This document shows positions 16,420 to 26,322 of a stretch of DNA of 37,513 nt, piece by piece; position 1 is the stretch's first letter, and every line of letters starts with the position of its first letter. This DNA comes from Candidatus Endomicrobiellum agilis (GTDB lineage: Bacteria > Elusimicrobiota > Endomicrobiia > Endomicrobiales > Endomicrobiaceae), in the NCBI GenBank assembly GCA_020328155.1, contig JAIXMX010000012.1:1-37513 (forward strand), read 5' to 3'. The translations under genes were made by a program, and so were the position numbers. The notes below the pieces were generated by a model that had not been told where the DNA came from, searched no databases, and saw only the letters and a program-made list of their open reading frames with translations.

Positions 16420-17264
16420 TCTGTTTCCGCCTGCGGCACAAGAATAACCGCTTCATAAAGAGCGCCGGTTTCATAAAAAGCTTCGGCTGTGGCAGTTTTA
16501 AAATCCGATGAAATTTTCTTTGACACATTTTTAATAACGCCTACAGGCATGCCTTTTTGAAAAACCGCGCTCAGTCCGCTTATAACAATTTCGTCGCCGG
16601 ATTCGACGCCGACACCGAGCGGAATATACGTAATTCTCAATAAACTCGCATTGAATCCCTCCGCAAGACAGTTAATGCCCTTATCTTTAATTTCTACGGG
16701 GATCACAGAAATTGAATTTGTTATTAAAGCGACTTTTGACGAAGTTTTATACGTTTCCACTATTCTGCCCGCGACGCATAACGCGTCGCTTTTTCTATTA
16801 AGCACCGCCACAGGAAGACCGTTATATAAACCGTCCGTCTCGCCTTTATCTATGATACACCACTGATACCATTCATCCGGAGATCTAAAAGAAATTCCGG
16901 CAAAAACGGATTTGGTATTTTTTATTTTTGCTAATTTTAAAAATCCTGACAAACTTTCGTATTTTTCAGACATCGCGTCATAATTGCGGAGTTTATCGGC
17001 AAGCTTTTGGTTCTTCTGTTTATAGGTAATGTTTTCCTGATGTGTATGAACCATCGCTTTAACATTGGCTGCAAAACTTCCGACAGAACGAAAAATGTAA
17101 GCCGATGTTCCGAGCGTGGGATAAGAAATGTAATAAACAAGGTTTTTTATAAGTTTTACGGGAAGAGAGAACCTGCAGGTTATAAGAAAAAAACCAACTA
17201 AAAGGAGAACTGCAAAGATGATATTTTCATATCTTGATTTTTGGCGTCGGTGCATTTTTATCAA
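16416..17264 (-). CDS. mreC: Rod-shape-determining protein MreC
   Basis: The 282-residue protein has one N-terminal membrane helix (IIFAVLLLVGFFLITCRFSL) and a coiled-coil-like region (ITYKQKNQKLADKLRNYDAM). The C-terminal beta-rich part has the family pattern FRSPDEWYQWCIIDKGETDG, then GLPVAVLN, AGRIVETYKTSSKVALITN and GDEIVISGLSAVFQKGMPVG. MreC sits in the periplasm and organises PBP2/RodA activity. It lies between mreB (53 bp upstream) and mreD (four-base overlap), the usual order. Confidence 0.95.
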   Translation of the reverse strand: MIKMHRRQKSRYENIIFAVLLLVGFFLITCRFSLPVKLIKNLVYYISYPTLGTSAYIFRSVGSFAANVKAMVHTHQENITYKQKNQKLADKLRNYDAMSEKYESLSGFLKLAKIKNTKSVFAGISFRSPDEWYQWCIIDKGETDGLYNGLPVAVLNRKSDALCVAGRIVETYKTSSKVALITNSISVIPVEIKDKGINCLAEGFNASLLRITYIPLGVGVESGDEIVISGLSAVFQKGMPVGVIKNVSKKISSDFKTATAEAFYETGALYEAVILVPQAETE

Positions 17265-17317
17265 AACCCGGTGCAGAACATAAACAGAGCCGCATACAGC
17301 CGCTTGGCAGAGCTATA

Positions 17318-18346
17318 CTATATTTTTCTTTTTGCAGATTTTTTTATGTTATCCAGCTCTTCCAAGTATGCGCCTGTTCCTTTCGCGACACAGCTAAGCG
17401 GATCATCCGCGCGATTTACGGGAAGTTCGGTTTCCTTTGATAAGAGTTCCGGCAGTCCCCGCACAAGAGAACCGCCGCCGCTTAATATTATTCCGCGGTC
17501 AACAAGATCTGCAGCAAGTTCCGCGGGAGTTTCTTCAAGAACATTTTTTATAACTTCCGTTATCTTTTTGATAGGATCTGACAACGCATTTCTAACTTCT
17601 TCCGAAGTAATAGTGACAGTTTTAGGAAGACCTGTAAGCAGATCTCTGCCTTTTACGTCCAGAGAGAGTTCTTTTTCAAGCGGAAATACGGAGCCTGTCT
17701 TCATTTTAACTCCTTCCGCTGTATTTTCGCCTATCGTAAGATTATATCTCCGTCTGAAATACTGAATTATGGCTTCATCCATTTTATCGCCCGCGACATC
17801 AAGCGACTTCGCAACGACCATACCGCCTAAAGATATAATGGCAACTTCAGTCGTACCTCCGCCGATATCAACTATCATGCTTCCTTCAGCTTCCTGAATG
17901 GGTATACCCGCTCCGATTGCAGCCGCCATAGGCTCGTCTATGAGATAAACTTCTCTCGCCCCGGCCTGTTCGGCGGATTCTCTCACGGCTCTTCTTTCAA
18001 CTTCAGTGATTCCAGAAGGAACGCCTATAACCACCCTCGGATGAAGGAGCGTTCTTTTGCTGTGAACCTTTTTTATAAAATACCTTATCATCTTTTCGGT
18101 TGCTTCAAAATCCGCAATAACGCCGTTTCTCAGAGGTCTTACGGCAATAATATTCGCAGGAGTTTTGCCAAGCATTTTTTTCGCTTCTACGCCAATAGCC
18201 AGAACGCGTTTCGTATTGCGTTCCATAGCCACGACAGACGGCTCTCTTAAAACAATATCCTGCCCTTTAATAAAAACAAGAACGGAAGCCGTTCCGAGAT
18301 CTATACCCATGTCGTTTGAAAACAATCCAAAAATATAATTGAACAT
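17318..18346 (-). CDS. mreB: Actin-like cell-shape protein MreB
   Basis: Starting at the ATG at 18346 gives 342 residues, the normal family length. This start has GAGG upstream, whereas a longer frame from 18388 adds 14 residues not found in MreB. The actin-fold motifs are clear: phosphate-1 GIDLGTASV near residue 13, [11 protein letters not shown] (phosphate 2) in the middle, and [11 protein letters not shown] (adenosine) near the end. It has the N-terminal [10 protein letters not shown] amphipathic stretch used for membrane contact. MreB filaments guide lateral cell-wall synthesis. It is the first gene of the rod-shape group and follows rplQ after about 215 bp. A TTGACT box on the minus strand (18397-18402) could be part of an own promoter, but no good -10 follows. 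Confidence 0.97.
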   Translation of the reverse strand: MFNYIFGLFSNDMGIDLGTASVLVFIKGQDIVLREPSVVAMERNTKRVLAIGVEAKKMLGKTPANIIAVRPLRNGVIADFEATEKMIRYFIKKVHSKRTLLHPRVVIGVPSGITEVERRAVRESAEQAGAREVYLIDEPMAAAIGAGIPIQEAEGSMIVDIGGGTTEVAIISLGGMVVAKSLDVAGDKMDEAIIQYFRRRYNLTIGENTAEGVKMKTGSVFPLEKELSLDVKGRDLLTGLPKTVTITSEEVRNALSDPIKKITEVIKNVLEETPAELAADLVDRGIILSGGGSLVRGLPELLSKETELPVNRADDPLSCVAKGTGAYLEELDNIKKSAKRKI

Positions 18347-18561
18347 TTTTTCCTCAATATTAAAAGCGAAAATCAAAAAATGGAGCAAACTACAAAAGTC
18401 AACTTAAAGATTCTAAAAAACAACCGCCTGCCTTGAATTTATTTAAGGAGACTGCCGACAACAGAAAAAAACGCTCTTAGCCATCACTGTAATGTAAACA
18501 GTTCAAAACTATCTTCCGAAGTCCGTTTTTAACTTCATTTTTCAATTCCGTTTTTAATCGA

Positions 18562-18915
18562 TTAATCGACAAGTTTAACTATGGCAATTGGCGCTCTATC
18601 GCCGCGTCTAGTTCCTATTTTCAAAATCTGCGTATAGCCGCCGGGTCTCTCTTTATACCTAGGTACTAAAACGTCAAAAACTTTTTTTACGACATCTTTA
18701 TTGTTTATTTCTCCATTCACTGCTCTGATAGCGCTTAAATCGGCTTTTTTTGCTCTTGTTACAAGCTTTTCGGAGTAACTTACAAGTTCCTTTGCCTTAG
18801 GCAGCGTAGTCGTTATTCTCTCATGAAGAAACAACTCGACCGCCAAACTGCGGAGTAAAGCTCTTTTATGCGAACTTGTAATTCCAAGTTTGCTCCCGTT
18901 ATAAGTTTTTATCAT
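18562..18915 (-). CDS. rplQ: 50S ribosomal protein L17
   Basis: The 117-residue protein has the classic start (KLGITSSHKRALLRSLAVEL) and the block RITTTLPKAKELVSYSEKLV. It ends RRGDRAPIAIVKLVD. L17 binds 23S rRNA at the base of the large subunit. Its start lies three bases past the rpoA stop, the standard alpha-operon layout. A 12-bp palindrome TCGATTAATCGA overlaps the 3' end (18555-18566). Confidence 0.97.
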   Translation of the reverse strand: MIKTYNGSKLGITSSHKRALLRSLAVELFLHERITTTLPKAKELVSYSEKLVTRAKKADLSAIRAVNGEINNKDVVKKVFDVLVPRYKERPGGYTQILKIGTRRGDRAPIAIVKLVD

Positions 18916-18918
18916 TCT

Positions 18919-19902
18919 CTACTCCCCTTCTATTTTCATTCCGAGCGACAAGCCCAATTCTTTGACTTTATCTTTAATTTCTTCAGATGAACGCTTGCCT
19001 AATTTATCAAAGGTTAGCAAATCTTCTTCTTTCATTTTAACAAGATCGCCCACAGTTTCAATTCCGGCTTTTTTCAGGATTTTCAAAACTTTAGCTGAAA
19101 TACCCATAACGCTAATCGACTGTCTAAAAATTTCTTTTACCTGTCCTGCTTCTTTTCCCTCTTCGACGTCTTCAATATCTTCGGAAACTTCCGCAGAGTT
19201 AACCGCCGCCGCATCGTCTGTAAAAATCGCAAGACTATCTCTCAATATTTCTGCAGACTGCTTCAAAGCATTCTGCGGAGACAACGAGCCGTCCGTCCAT
19301 ATTTCCATGATAAGTCTGTCGTAGTTGAGAGCCTGCCCCACGCGGGTATTCTCAACTTCGTAATTAACTTTTGTTATAGGAGAAAACAACGAATCGAGAG
19401 TTATTGTCCCCACTGAATATTCGCTCGATTTTATCTCTTCGGCAAGAACGTATCCTTTGCCCGCAGAAACTTCCAATTCCATTTCAAGCGACGTTCCGTT
19501 GTCTATATTTGCAATTTCCTGTTCAGGATTCATTATCCTGACATTTGCGTTTTCTTCAATATCTTTTGCGGTTACTTTCCCGGCTTTTTTAACTTTTAAA
19601 TAAAGCGTTTCCGGACATGAGGAATAGAGTTTTACTTTAATTTTTTTTAAATTTAAAACAATCTGCGCTACATCTTCTTTAATACCTTTTAAAACTGCAA
19701 ATTCGTGCAAAGCTCCCGCAATTTTTACGGAAGTGACAGCCGCTCCTTCAAGACTTGAAAGAAGAATCCTTCTCAATGAATTGCCTATTGTGTGACCATA
19801 ACCGCGTTCAAAAGGTCCTGCGCTGAAACGCCCGTAAAACTCAGTAGCAGTTTTTTCATCTAAAATAAGTTTACGCAATTTTTCCAAATCCAGTGCTTTC
19901 AT
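18919..19902 (-). CDS. rpoA: DNA-directed RNA polymerase subunit alpha
   Basis: The 327-residue product matches the family length. The N-terminal assembly domain has FERGYGHTIGNSLRRILLSS and EIKSSEYSVGTITLDSLFSP followed by NYEVENTRVGQALNYDRLIM. An acidic linker (VSEDIEDVEEGKEAG) leads to a helix-hairpin-helix C-terminal domain (LKILKKAGIETVGDLVKMKE, then LDKLGKRSS-like). The alpha dimer nucleates RNA polymerase and its C-terminal domain touches UP elements and activators. It stands in the usual rpsD-rpoA-rplQ order. Confidence 0.98.
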   Translation of the reverse strand: MKALDLEKLRKLILDEKTATEFYGRFSAGPFERGYGHTIGNSLRRILLSSLEGAAVTSVKIAGALHEFAVLKGIKEDVAQIVLNLKKIKVKLYSSCPETLYLKVKKAGKVTAKDIEENANVRIMNPEQEIANIDNGTSLEMELEVSAGKGYVLAEEIKSSEYSVGTITLDSLFSPITKVNYEVENTRVGQALNYDRLIMEIWTDGSLSPQNALKQSAEILRDSLAIFTDDAAAVNSAEVSEDIEDVEEGKEAGQVKEIFRQSISVMGISAKVLKILKKAGIETVGDLVKMKEEDLLTFDKLGKRSSEEIKDKVKELGLSLGMKIEGE

Positions 19903-19942
19903 TATTTAATAACCTCACTCAAAAAGCCTTTCGGCGGTTAGT

Positions 19943-20569
19943 TTATTTCGAATAATATTCCACAATAAGCTGACTATTTATGGGATGAGAACTTTCGCCG
20001 GCAGGCGGCTCACCTAAGACAGTTCCGGCAATCTTGTTTTTATCAAAACTTAGCCATGCGGGAATGTACCCCATCGTTTTTTCAATGAGTTTTTTTATAA
20101 TCGCGTTTGATTTATATTTTTCAGGAACCGTTATGACATCGCCGACTTTCACTTGATAACGCGGAAGGTCTATTTTCTTTTCATTAACCAAAACATTCCC
20201 GTGATTTACAATCTGTCTTGCCATTCTTTTTGACGAAGCAAGCCCAAGTCGATAAACTACGTTATCGAGTCTTGATTCAAGAAGTTTAAGCAAATTATCG
20301 CCGGCGGAACCTTTCATTTTCTCTGCCATTTTATAATAATGGCTGAACTGTTCTTCCGTTAAACCGTATATTCTTCTAGCTTTTTGCTTTTCGCGTAAAT
20401 GTTTTGCGTAATCGGACATTCTACCTTTTGTAGTTCCGTGCTGTCCGGGACCATTTTTGCCTCTCTTTCTGTCAAGAGTACACTTTGAAGAGCATCTTTC
20501 CCCTTTGAGAAAAAGTCTTTCTTTTTCACGGCGGCACAACTTACATACTGACCCTAAATAACGTGACAT
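19943..20569 (-). CDS. rpsD: 30S ribosomal protein S4
   Basis: The 208-residue protein has an N-terminal four-cysteine zinc-type motif (CKLCRREKERLFLKGERC, then SSKC), then GKNGPGQHGTTKGRMSDYA and the S4 RNA-binding domain (LESRLDNVVYRLGLASSKRM, RQIVNHGNVLVNEKKIDLP). S4 starts 16S rRNA folding and in E. coli represses the alpha operon. It lies between rpsK and rpoA as usual. Confidence 0.98.
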   Translation of the reverse strand: MSRYLGSVCKLCRREKERLFLKGERCSSKCTLDRKRGKNGPGQHGTTKGRMSDYAKHLREKQKARRIYGLTEEQFSHYYKMAEKMKGSAGDNLLKLLESRLDNVVYRLGLASSKRMARQIVNHGNVLVNEKKIDLPRYQVKVGDVITVPEKYKSNAIIKKLIEKTMGYIPAWLSFDKNKIAGTVLGEPPAGESSHPINSQLIVEYYSK

Positions 20570-20654
20570 CTATAAAAATCCTCCAAGATTATTTGCATTA
20601 CTTAATTTAAATAAATGTCCGTCAGCAGTCTGCTGCGCCGAACATCATTTCCAC

Positions 20655-21047
20655 CTATACTCTTCTCAGTTTCGGCGGACGACAGCCGTCGTGAGGAACG
20701 GGAGTAATATCTTTTATAGCCGTTATGCTAAGCCCTGAACTCTGCAAACCTCTTATAGCCGTTTCTCTTCCCGGTCCGGGACCCTTTACAAAAACAGCAA
20801 TCTGCTTCACACCTATGCTCAAAGCTTTTTTACCCACTGAAACAGCAGTCATCTGAGCTGCAAAAGGAGTTCCCTTTTTTGTGCCTTTAAATCCGGAACC
20901 TCCCGACGATGACCAAACTAAAGTGTTGCCTTTTTCGTCTGTTACGTTGACAATAGTATTGTTAAACGTTGATAATATATAAGCTTTTGCCACTCCGCCA
21001 GTATATCTTTTCTTTTTAGAGCCGGCGGACCTTTTTTCTTCTGCCAT
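20655..21047 (-). CDS. rpsK: 30S ribosomal protein S11
   Basis: The 130-residue protein contains the family blocks [60 protein letters not shown] and the C-terminal [18 protein letters not shown]. It lines the mRNA path on the platform of the 30S subunit. A GGAGGA-like site lies just upstream of the start. Confidence 0.98.
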   Translation of the reverse strand: MAEEKRSAGSKKKRYTGGVAKAYILSTFNNTIVNVTDEKGNTLVWSSSGGSGFKGTKKGTPFAAQMTAVSVGKKALSIGVKQIAVFVKGPGPGRETAIRGLQSSGLSITAIKDITPVPHDGCRPPKLRRV

Positions 21048-21275
21048 ACTTCCTCCGTTTACGCCATCTAATCCATTATCCCGATTATTGATCTACAACC
21101 AACAATAATAAATAACATACTACAGCGCCGCAGCTTCCTGCGAACTGCCGTTTAACCTTTGAGGAAACTGTCGTTTCTTTTACTAAGTATTCGGACTTTC
21201 CCGCAGACTATTTTTTTCACTTCGCTGCGTTTGTTCACAACAACAGATAAAACATCACCGACAACGCTATATTTT

Positions 21276-21665
21276 CTAACCCTTTTTCTTCGGAGACGGC
21301 GCTTTGCCCGCTCCGACAGTTCTTCTTTTGCCGCGCCTTGTGCGCGCATTGGTTTTAGACCTCTGCCCTCTAACGGGAAGATTTTTTCTGTGGCGCGAAC
21401 CTCTGTAACTTCCTATTTCCACAAGCCTTTTGATATTTGATTGAATTTCTCTTCTGAGATCTCCTTCAACTTTAAGATTTTTTGTTATAAGATTATTTAT
21501 ACTGCTGACTTCTTCTTCTGTCAAATCTTTAACTCTTTTTGCGGGATCCAAAGAAAGTTCCGCAATAATTTCGTCTGATATGGCAGGTCCGATACCGTAA
21601 ATATATCTTAACGCTATATCAAGCCTTTTATTTTTCGGCAAGTCTATTCCGGCTACGCGCGCCAT
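21276..21665 (-). CDS. rpsM: 30S ribosomal protein S13
   Basis: The 129-residue protein starts [20 protein letters not shown] and has the block [20 protein letters not shown] followed by [20 protein letters not shown] and [13 protein letters not shown]. It sits in the 30S head and contacts the P-site tRNA. The 228-bp spacer to rpsK is longer than usual, and a second frame stays open across the rpsM 3' end and into it (21152-21349). Confidence 0.97.
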   Translation of the reverse strand: MARVAGIDLPKNKRLDIALRYIYGIGPAISDEIIAELSLDPAKRVKDLTEEEVSSINNLITKNLKVEGDLRREIQSNIKRLVEIGSYRGSRHRKNLPVRGQRSKTNARTRRGKRRTVGAGKAPSPKKKG

Positions 21666-21774
21666 TTATCTATCCTCCAATCGATTTATCAGAAATAATT
21701 CTGACACCGCTTAATATTTACTGACAGAATATGCTGTAGTTTCTGTTGACGCTCAATCTCAATTCTGTCTTTGT

Positions 21775-21888
21775 TTATCCTTGTCTCTGTTTGTGTCTCG
21801 GATTTTGGCACGTTATCCTTACAACACCTCTGCGTTTCACCACTTTACATTTCTGACAAATCGGTTTTACTGATGCTCTGACTTTCAT
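21775..21888 (-). CDS. rpmJ: 50S ribosomal protein L36
   Basis: This 37-residue gene starts [14 protein letters not shown] and ends NPRHKQRQG. The zinc ligands are all there: Cys11, Cys14, Cys27 and His32, the zinc-binding form. A GGAGCG ribosome-binding site precedes the ATG. It sits in its usual place between infA and rpsM. Confidence 0.95.
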   Translation of the reverse strand: MKVRASVKPICQKCKVVKRRGVVRITCQNPRHKQRQG

Positions 21889-21946
21889 TTAGCGCTCCGT
21901 TTTATTTCTATATGTATGTCGTCGCAATACACAAAAGAGAAAAGGG

Positions 21947-21989
21947 GAAAAAAGAGAGACGCAGCAGTTCATTCCAAAACAACTGCCGC
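21947..21989 (-). terminator. Intrinsic-terminator-like hairpin between infA and rpmJ
   Basis: On the minus strand GCGGCAGTT (21989-21981) pairs with AACTGCTGC (21969-21961) across an 11-base loop, giving nine pairs with one G-T. It is followed by GTCTCTC and then a run of six T. A stem followed by T residues inside the operon suggests partial termination (attenuation) or an end of a sub-transcript before rpmJ. Confidence 0.5.
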
Positions 21990-22096
21990 CTCAAATCCGC
22001 CGTTAATTTTTTTTATTCTATCACGACCATCTTTGTAAACGTAAAGAAAAAAATTCATTTTTACGGACAGAAAGCCAAATAGCATCAAAACGGTCT

Positions 22097-22315
22097 CTAT
22101 TTCTCTCGGTATGTTATTCTTCCTCTTGTCAAGTCGTAAGGAGAAAGTTCAACTTTTACTTTATCTCCGGGAAGAATTTTTATGTAGTGCATTCTCATTT
22201 TACCACATATGTGCGCCAGAATCACATGTTTTCCCTCAATTTCTACTTTAAACACGGCATTCGGCAGAGATTCTAGAACTTTTCCGTCAACAATAATCTT
22301 TTCCTCTTTGCTCAT
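22097..22315 (-). CDS. infA: Translation initiation factor IF-1
   Basis: The 72-residue single OB-fold protein has the family motifs [40 protein letters not shown] and [20 protein letters not shown], ending [13 protein letters not shown]-1 occupies the A site during initiation. It starts one base after the map stop, implying coupled translation. The spacer to rpmJ is 208 bp with a terminator-like hairpin. Confidence 0.98.
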   Translation of the reverse strand: MSKEEKIIVDGKVLESLPNAVFKVEIEGKHVILAHICGKMRMHYIKILPGDKVKVELSPYDLTRGRITYREK

Positions 22316-22316
22316 T

Positions 22317-23111
22317 CTACACCTTTGTCAAAATTTCATAACCGTTTTCGGTTATCGCGACGGTATGTTCAAAGTGGGCGCTTAAACCGCCGTCTTTTGT
22401 AACAACCGTCCAGTTGTCATTTGTCATACAGACTTCACAGCTTCCGGTGTTTATCATAGGCTCTATCGCAAGCACCATACCGGGAAGCAACTTAATGCCA
22501 GTACCAGCTTTGCCAAAATTTGGAATCTGAGGATCTTCATGCAAAGACCTTCCTATCCCGTGTCCCACAAAATCCCTTACAACAGAAAATCCCCCATCTT
22601 CCGCCGTCTTCTGAACCGCATAAGAAATGTCGCCGAGTCTTTTACCCGACAACGATTGTTCAATACCTTTTTGTAAAGATAGTTCGGTAACTTCAAGAAG
22701 TTTTTCGGCGGAGGCTGAAACACTGCCCACCGCATAGGTCATTGCAGCGTCGCCATAATAGCCTTCGTAAATTACTCCTATATCTACGGAAACTATATCG
22801 CCCGATTTAAGCACGCGTGAAGCGTTCGGAATCCCGTGTACTACTTCGTCATTTATCGATACGCAAGCAGAAGCGGGAAAAGGATAACTTATTCCTCTAA
22901 CGCCTAAAAATGCAGGCGTCATTTTCAGCGACCTTATATATTTTTCTGAGAAAACGTCTATATCTTTCGTCGTTATTCCGGGTTTTATTATTCCGGAGAG
23001 TTTTTGCAGTATTTCCCCCACGACTCTGCCGGCAATTCTCATTTTTTCAATTTCTTTTGGAGTTTTTAATTCTACGTTTTGTTTCTTAAAAAATTTATAA
23101 TCCATTCGCAA
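22317..23111 (-). CDS. map: Type I methionine aminopeptidase
   Basis: The 264-residue enzyme removes the initiator methionine from new proteins. The metal ligands can be placed: the two aspartates in [20 protein letters not shown], the histidine in [20 protein letters not shown], the glutamate in VLAIEPMI and the last in [10 protein letters not shown]. It also has the typical [14 protein letters not shown]. The start may be ATG 23111 or ATG 23105 (MDYKFF); both overlap the adk 3' end by 17 or 11 bases. Its place after secY-adk is the standard one. Confidence 0.97.
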   Translation of the reverse strand: MRMDYKFFKKQNVELKTPKEIEKMRIAGRVVGEILQKLSGIIKPGITTKDIDVFSEKYIRSLKMTPAFLGVRGISYPFPASACVSINDEVVHGIPNASRVLKSGDIVSVDIGVIYEGYYGDAAMTYAVGSVSASAEKLLEVTELSLQKGIEQSLSGKRLGDISYAVQKTAEDGGFSVVRDFVGHGIGRSLHEDPQIPNFGKAGTGIKLLPGMVLAIEPMINTGSCEVCMTNDNWTVVTKDGGLSAHFEHTVAITENGYEILTKV

Positions 23112-23733
23112 TGCAGCTACTTATCTGCGCAAATACGTCTTTTTCGTCTTTCAAACCATTTATATAAATAAGCGTATCGCTTTTTTCATAATACTCAATT
23201 AAAGGTTTCGTCTGTCTTTCGTAAACGGCAAATCTTTCTCTGACAACATTTTCTTTATCGTCGCTTCTCTGAAACAGCTTGCCGCCACATCGGTCGCATT
23301 TTCCATCTTCTTTTGGAGGCAGCAACGTCATATGATAACTTGCCCCGCATACGCAAATTCTTCTTCCCACTATTCTCTTAACCGCTTCCTCAAACGGAAC
23401 ATCTATCAAAAGAACTCCTTCCATTTTTATATTTTTGGATTTAAGCACCACGTCTAATTCTTCAGCCTGTTTCACGGTTCTAGGAAACCCGTCCAAAAGA
23501 AATCCTTTTTTTATTATGTCATCTTTTTCAAGATGCTTTTTCACCATATTGACAACTATTTCATCGGGAACCAACTGCCCCGCCGAGAGGAGTTTACTCA
23601 CAACTTCGTCCGATTCTTTTTCTTCCCTGAACATATCGCCCGTAGACAAATGAACCATGCCAAACTTTCCGGCAATGTTTTTCGCCTGCGTGCCTTTACC
23701 CGCTCCGGGAGGTCCCAAAATTATATAATTCAT
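23095..23733 (-). CDS. adk: Adenylate kinase
   Basis: The 212-residue enzyme interconverts ATP + AMP and 2 ADP. It has the P-loop [10 protein letters not shown] (residues 7-16), the NMP-binding [10 protein letters not shown], the [14 protein letters not shown] motif and an inserted lid with four zinc-type cysteines (CVC, then CDRC). This is the long form with a structured lid. It starts three bases after the secY stop and overlaps map. Confidence 0.97.
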   Translation of the reverse strand: MNYIILGPPGAGKGTQAKNIAGKFGMVHLSTGDMFREEKESDEVVSKLLSAGQLVPDEIVVNMVKKHLEKDDIIKKGFLLDGFPRTVKQAEELDVVLKSKNIKMEGVLLIDVPFEEAVKRIVGRRICVCGASYHMTLLPPKEDGKCDRCGGKLFQRSDDKENVVRERFAVYERQTKPLIEYYEKSDTLIYINGLKDEKDVFAQISSCIANGL

Positions 23734-23736
23734 ACT

Positions 23737-25083
23737 TTATTTTACGTTGAACCATCTTCCTTTTATGCGTCCTTCTTTCACAAATCCTTCGTAATGACGC
23801 ATAATAAGATGCGATTCTATCTGCCCGATAGTATCAAGCGAAACACCTACAACAATAAGCAACGATGTTCCTCCGAAAACAAACGGAACGCTAACCACCG
23901 ACCTTAAATAATCCGGCAGAACGGCAATACAAGCAACAAACAATGCTCCGCCGAGCGTAACTCTTTCTAAAATTTTCTGTATATATACGGAAGTCGGTTC
24001 GCCGGGTCTTATACCCGGTATGAAGCCGCCCGATTTCTTCATATTCTCCGACAAATCTTTAGGATTAAAAGATATAGAATTATAGAAATAGCAAAAGAAA
24101 ATAACAACAGACGCATAAACTAAACTATACAATATGGAACCGTTATGACTGAGCCATTCCGTAATTTTCCTAGCTATTGGAAAACCCCAAAACGTCCATC
24201 CCGGGGTAAACTGAGCTAACGTCAAAGGAGCAGACAAAACAGATACTGAAAATATTACGGCAATAACGCCGGATTGGTCAACTTTTATCGGCAGAAAAGA
24301 CGTCTGAGTGCCGTACATTTTTCTACCAATCACTCTTTTTGCATAATGAACAGGGATTTTTCTTTGCGCAGTTTCAATCCACACAACTAAAACTAAAACC
24401 ACAATCACAATAATGGCAAGCGACAAAACGAACAATACCGAAATTTCTTCCATCTGCACAAGTTTTATAATGCTTAGCATTGAATGCGGAAGTCTCTCCA
24501 CTATACCTGCAAAAATTACAAGAGAGATGCCGTTTCCTATTCCCCTTTCTGTAACCTGCTCGCCAAGCCACATAATTAACACGGAACCCGTAACAAGAGT
24601 TAAAACCGCCATAATAATCCATGACAACGACGGATTGACAACTATAGGCATTCCAGACGGAGCAGGCATTCTGCTTATCATCATTATCCAGCCGAAAGAC
24701 TGCAGCGTGCCTAACATCACCATTCCATACCTTGTAATCTGCGTAAGTTTTTTTCTACCGTGTTCCCCTTCTTTTTCAAGTTTGTCCAAATAAGGTATTA
24801 GGTGAGCGCCATGCATTAAGCTCATTATAATAGACGCATTAATATACGGCATAATACCCATAGAAAAAATTGACATTCTATTTAAAGCTCCGCCCGAAAA
24901 CATATCTAAAAAACCCAAAAGACCGTTATTATGCGCGTCAAAAAAAGACTTTAACGCTTCAGTATTGACGCCCGGAATAGGAACTATAGCTCCTATCCTA
25001 TAAGCAACAATTATAAACAAAGTGAACAGCACTTTATTGCGCAGTTCAGATATTTTAAATATATCAGTAAAAGTCTTAAGCAT
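23737..25083 (-). CDS. secY: Preprotein translocase subunit SecY
   Basis: Starting at ATG 25083 gives 448 residues and the family-like start MLKTFTDIFKISELRNKVLF. A longer frame from 25158 adds 25 residues not seen in SecY. Ten hydrophobic helices can be traced. Family marks are IVAYRIGAIVPIPGVN, a plug region LLGFLDMFSGGALNRMSIFS, GIMPYINASIIMSL, GNGISLVIFAGIV, and the C-terminal loop KKSGGFIPGIRPGEPTSVYI. SecY forms the channel for exported and membrane proteins. It lies after rplO as usual. Confidence 0.97.
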   Translation of the reverse strand: MLKTFTDIFKISELRNKVLFTLFIIVAYRIGAIVPIPGVNTEALKSFFDAHNNGLLGFLDMFSGGALNRMSIFSMGIMPYINASIIMSLMHGAHLIPYLDKLEKEGEHGRKKLTQITRYGMVMLGTLQSFGWIMMISRMPAPSGMPIVVNPSLSWIIMAVLTLVTGSVLIMWLGEQVTERGIGNGISLVIFAGIVERLPHSMLSIIKLVQMEEISVLFVLSLAIIVIVVLVLVVWIETAQRKIPVHYAKRVIGRKMYGTQTSFLPIKVDQSGVIAVIFSVSVLSAPLTLAQFTPGWTFWGFPIARKITEWLSHNGSILYSLVYASVVIFFCYFYNSISFNPKDLSENMKKSGGFIPGIRPGEPTSVYIQKILERVTLGGALFVACIAVLPDYLRSVVSVPFVFGGTSLLIVVGVSLDTIGQIESHLIMRHYEGFVKEGRIKGRWFNVK

Positions 25084-25259
25084 ATTGTTATTGTTTCCCG
25101 TTTTTATATAACAGCAAATAAAAAATATTCCGTATGCGACAGCAGATTCTTGCTTCACCTAAAAGAACAGCAAAAACTTTAAGATATCCGTAAATCCCAC
25201 ATTTAATATCGTCTTCAAACCGCCTAAACGATCCTCAAAATCTTTTATTTGTCATCTCG

Positions 25260-25706
25260 TCAAATAATTTCAGTTTTTCCGCCGGCAGCTTTAATTTTGT
25301 CAAGCGCAGATTTTGAAAAGGCGGCGGCTTTCACTGTCAAAGGTTTGTTAATATCCCCAGAACCTAAAATTTTCACAAGCTTGATTTTGGCAACAAGATT
25401 CGCTTCTTTTAGCAGTACCGGAGTAACTTCGACGCCTACTTCAAATCTATTTAAATCATTAACGTTGATAATTTCATATTCTCTGCGGAACCGACTATTG
25501 TTAAAACCTCTCTTGGGAATCCTCCTAAAAATAGGCATCTGTCCGCCTTCAAAACCCACTTTTTTCGATCCGTCTCCCGAACGCGATTTTTGTCCTTTGC
25601 AACCGCGTGTGGAACTGCGACCGTGACCGGAACCCACCCCGCGCCCGACAATCTTTTTTCTGTGCTTTGAACCCTGTGCAGGCTTTAAATTATCTAAACC
25701 TATCAT
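25260..25706 (-). CDS. rplO: 50S ribosomal protein L15
   Basis: The 148-residue protein starts [20 protein letters not shown] and has the glycine-rich [20 protein letters not shown] and [19 protein letters not shown]. It ends in the globular L15/L18e-like fold ([20 protein letters not shown]). Its ATG overlaps the rpsE stop by four bases. In most bacteria rpmD (L30) lies between these two genes; here it is absent. Confidence 0.97.
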   Translation of the reverse strand: MIGLDNLKPAQGSKHRKKIVGRGVGSGHGRSSTRGCKGQKSRSGDGSKKVGFEGGQMPIFRRIPKRGFNNSRFRREYEIINVNDLNRFEVGVEVTPVLLKEANLVAKIKLVKILGSGDINKPLTVKAAAFSKSALDKIKAAGGKTEII

Positions 25707-26206
25707 ATTTCCGCGACCTCTTTCCTTCTGATTTTAGCAACATCTTCTTTTAAGCGAAGCGCCTTGAGAGCCTCAATTGTCGCATAAGCTACATTAAAAG
25801 GATTAGAAGAACGCATTGATTTCGTAAGAATATCTTTTATTCCCACAGCTTCAAGCACTGCTCTTACAGCGCCGCCCGCAATAACGCCTGTTCCGGGAGC
25901 GGCAGGTTTCAACAAAACCTTTCCCGAACCTAAAACGCCAATTATTTCATGCGGAATAGTACTTCCTTTAAGACGAATAGGAATCATATTTTTTGAAGCA
26001 TGCACTCTACCTTTTTGAACCGCAGCCTGCACTTCGTTTGCTTTGCCAAGTCCACAGCCTACTTTTCCGGATCCATCACCTACAACCACCAAAGCGTTAA
26101 AAGAAAATCTCTTGCCGCCTTTAACAACTTTTGCCACTCTGTTAACGGCGACTACTGTTTCTTTTAAACCGCTGTCGTTTTGTTGTTGTCTTGATTGTTC
26201 AGCCAA
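25703..26206 (-). CDS. rpsE: 30S ribosomal protein S5
   Basis: The 167-residue protein contains the dsRNA-binding block [40 protein letters not shown] and the late [20 protein letters not shown]. It sits near the decoding centre and mRNA entry. The start is TTG at 26206, supported by a very strong AGGAGGAGG five bases upstream. It is the first gene after the 1.95-kb interruption of the spc operon, so it may need its own promoter or depend on read-through. Confidence 0.96.
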   Translation of the reverse strand: MAEQSRQQQNDSGLKETVVAVNRVAKVVKGGKRFSFNALVVVGDGSGKVGCGLGKANEVQAAVQKGRVHASKNMIPIRLKGSTIPHEIIGVLGSGKVLLKPAAPGTGVIAGGAVRAVLEAVGIKDILTKSMRSSNPFNVAYATIEALKALRLKEDVAKIRRKEVAEI

Positions 26207-26211
26207 CTTAT

Positions 26212-26220
26212 CCTCCTCCT
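26212..26220 (-). promoter_or_regulatory. Strong Shine-Dalgarno site of rpsE
   Basis: On the minus strand AGGAGGAGG precedes the TTG start by five bases. The unusually strong site decides the start, since no ATG is available in this part of the frame, and may offset the weak start codon. Confidence 0.7.
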
Positions 26221-26322
26221 AAAACTGCACACCACTATTTCGACGTTATCTCTATCTCCGACCACTTCTAACATCTTTAGCTTCAATAAATTTTTCAATC
26301 TTTTATCTAAATCCGTTTCTTT

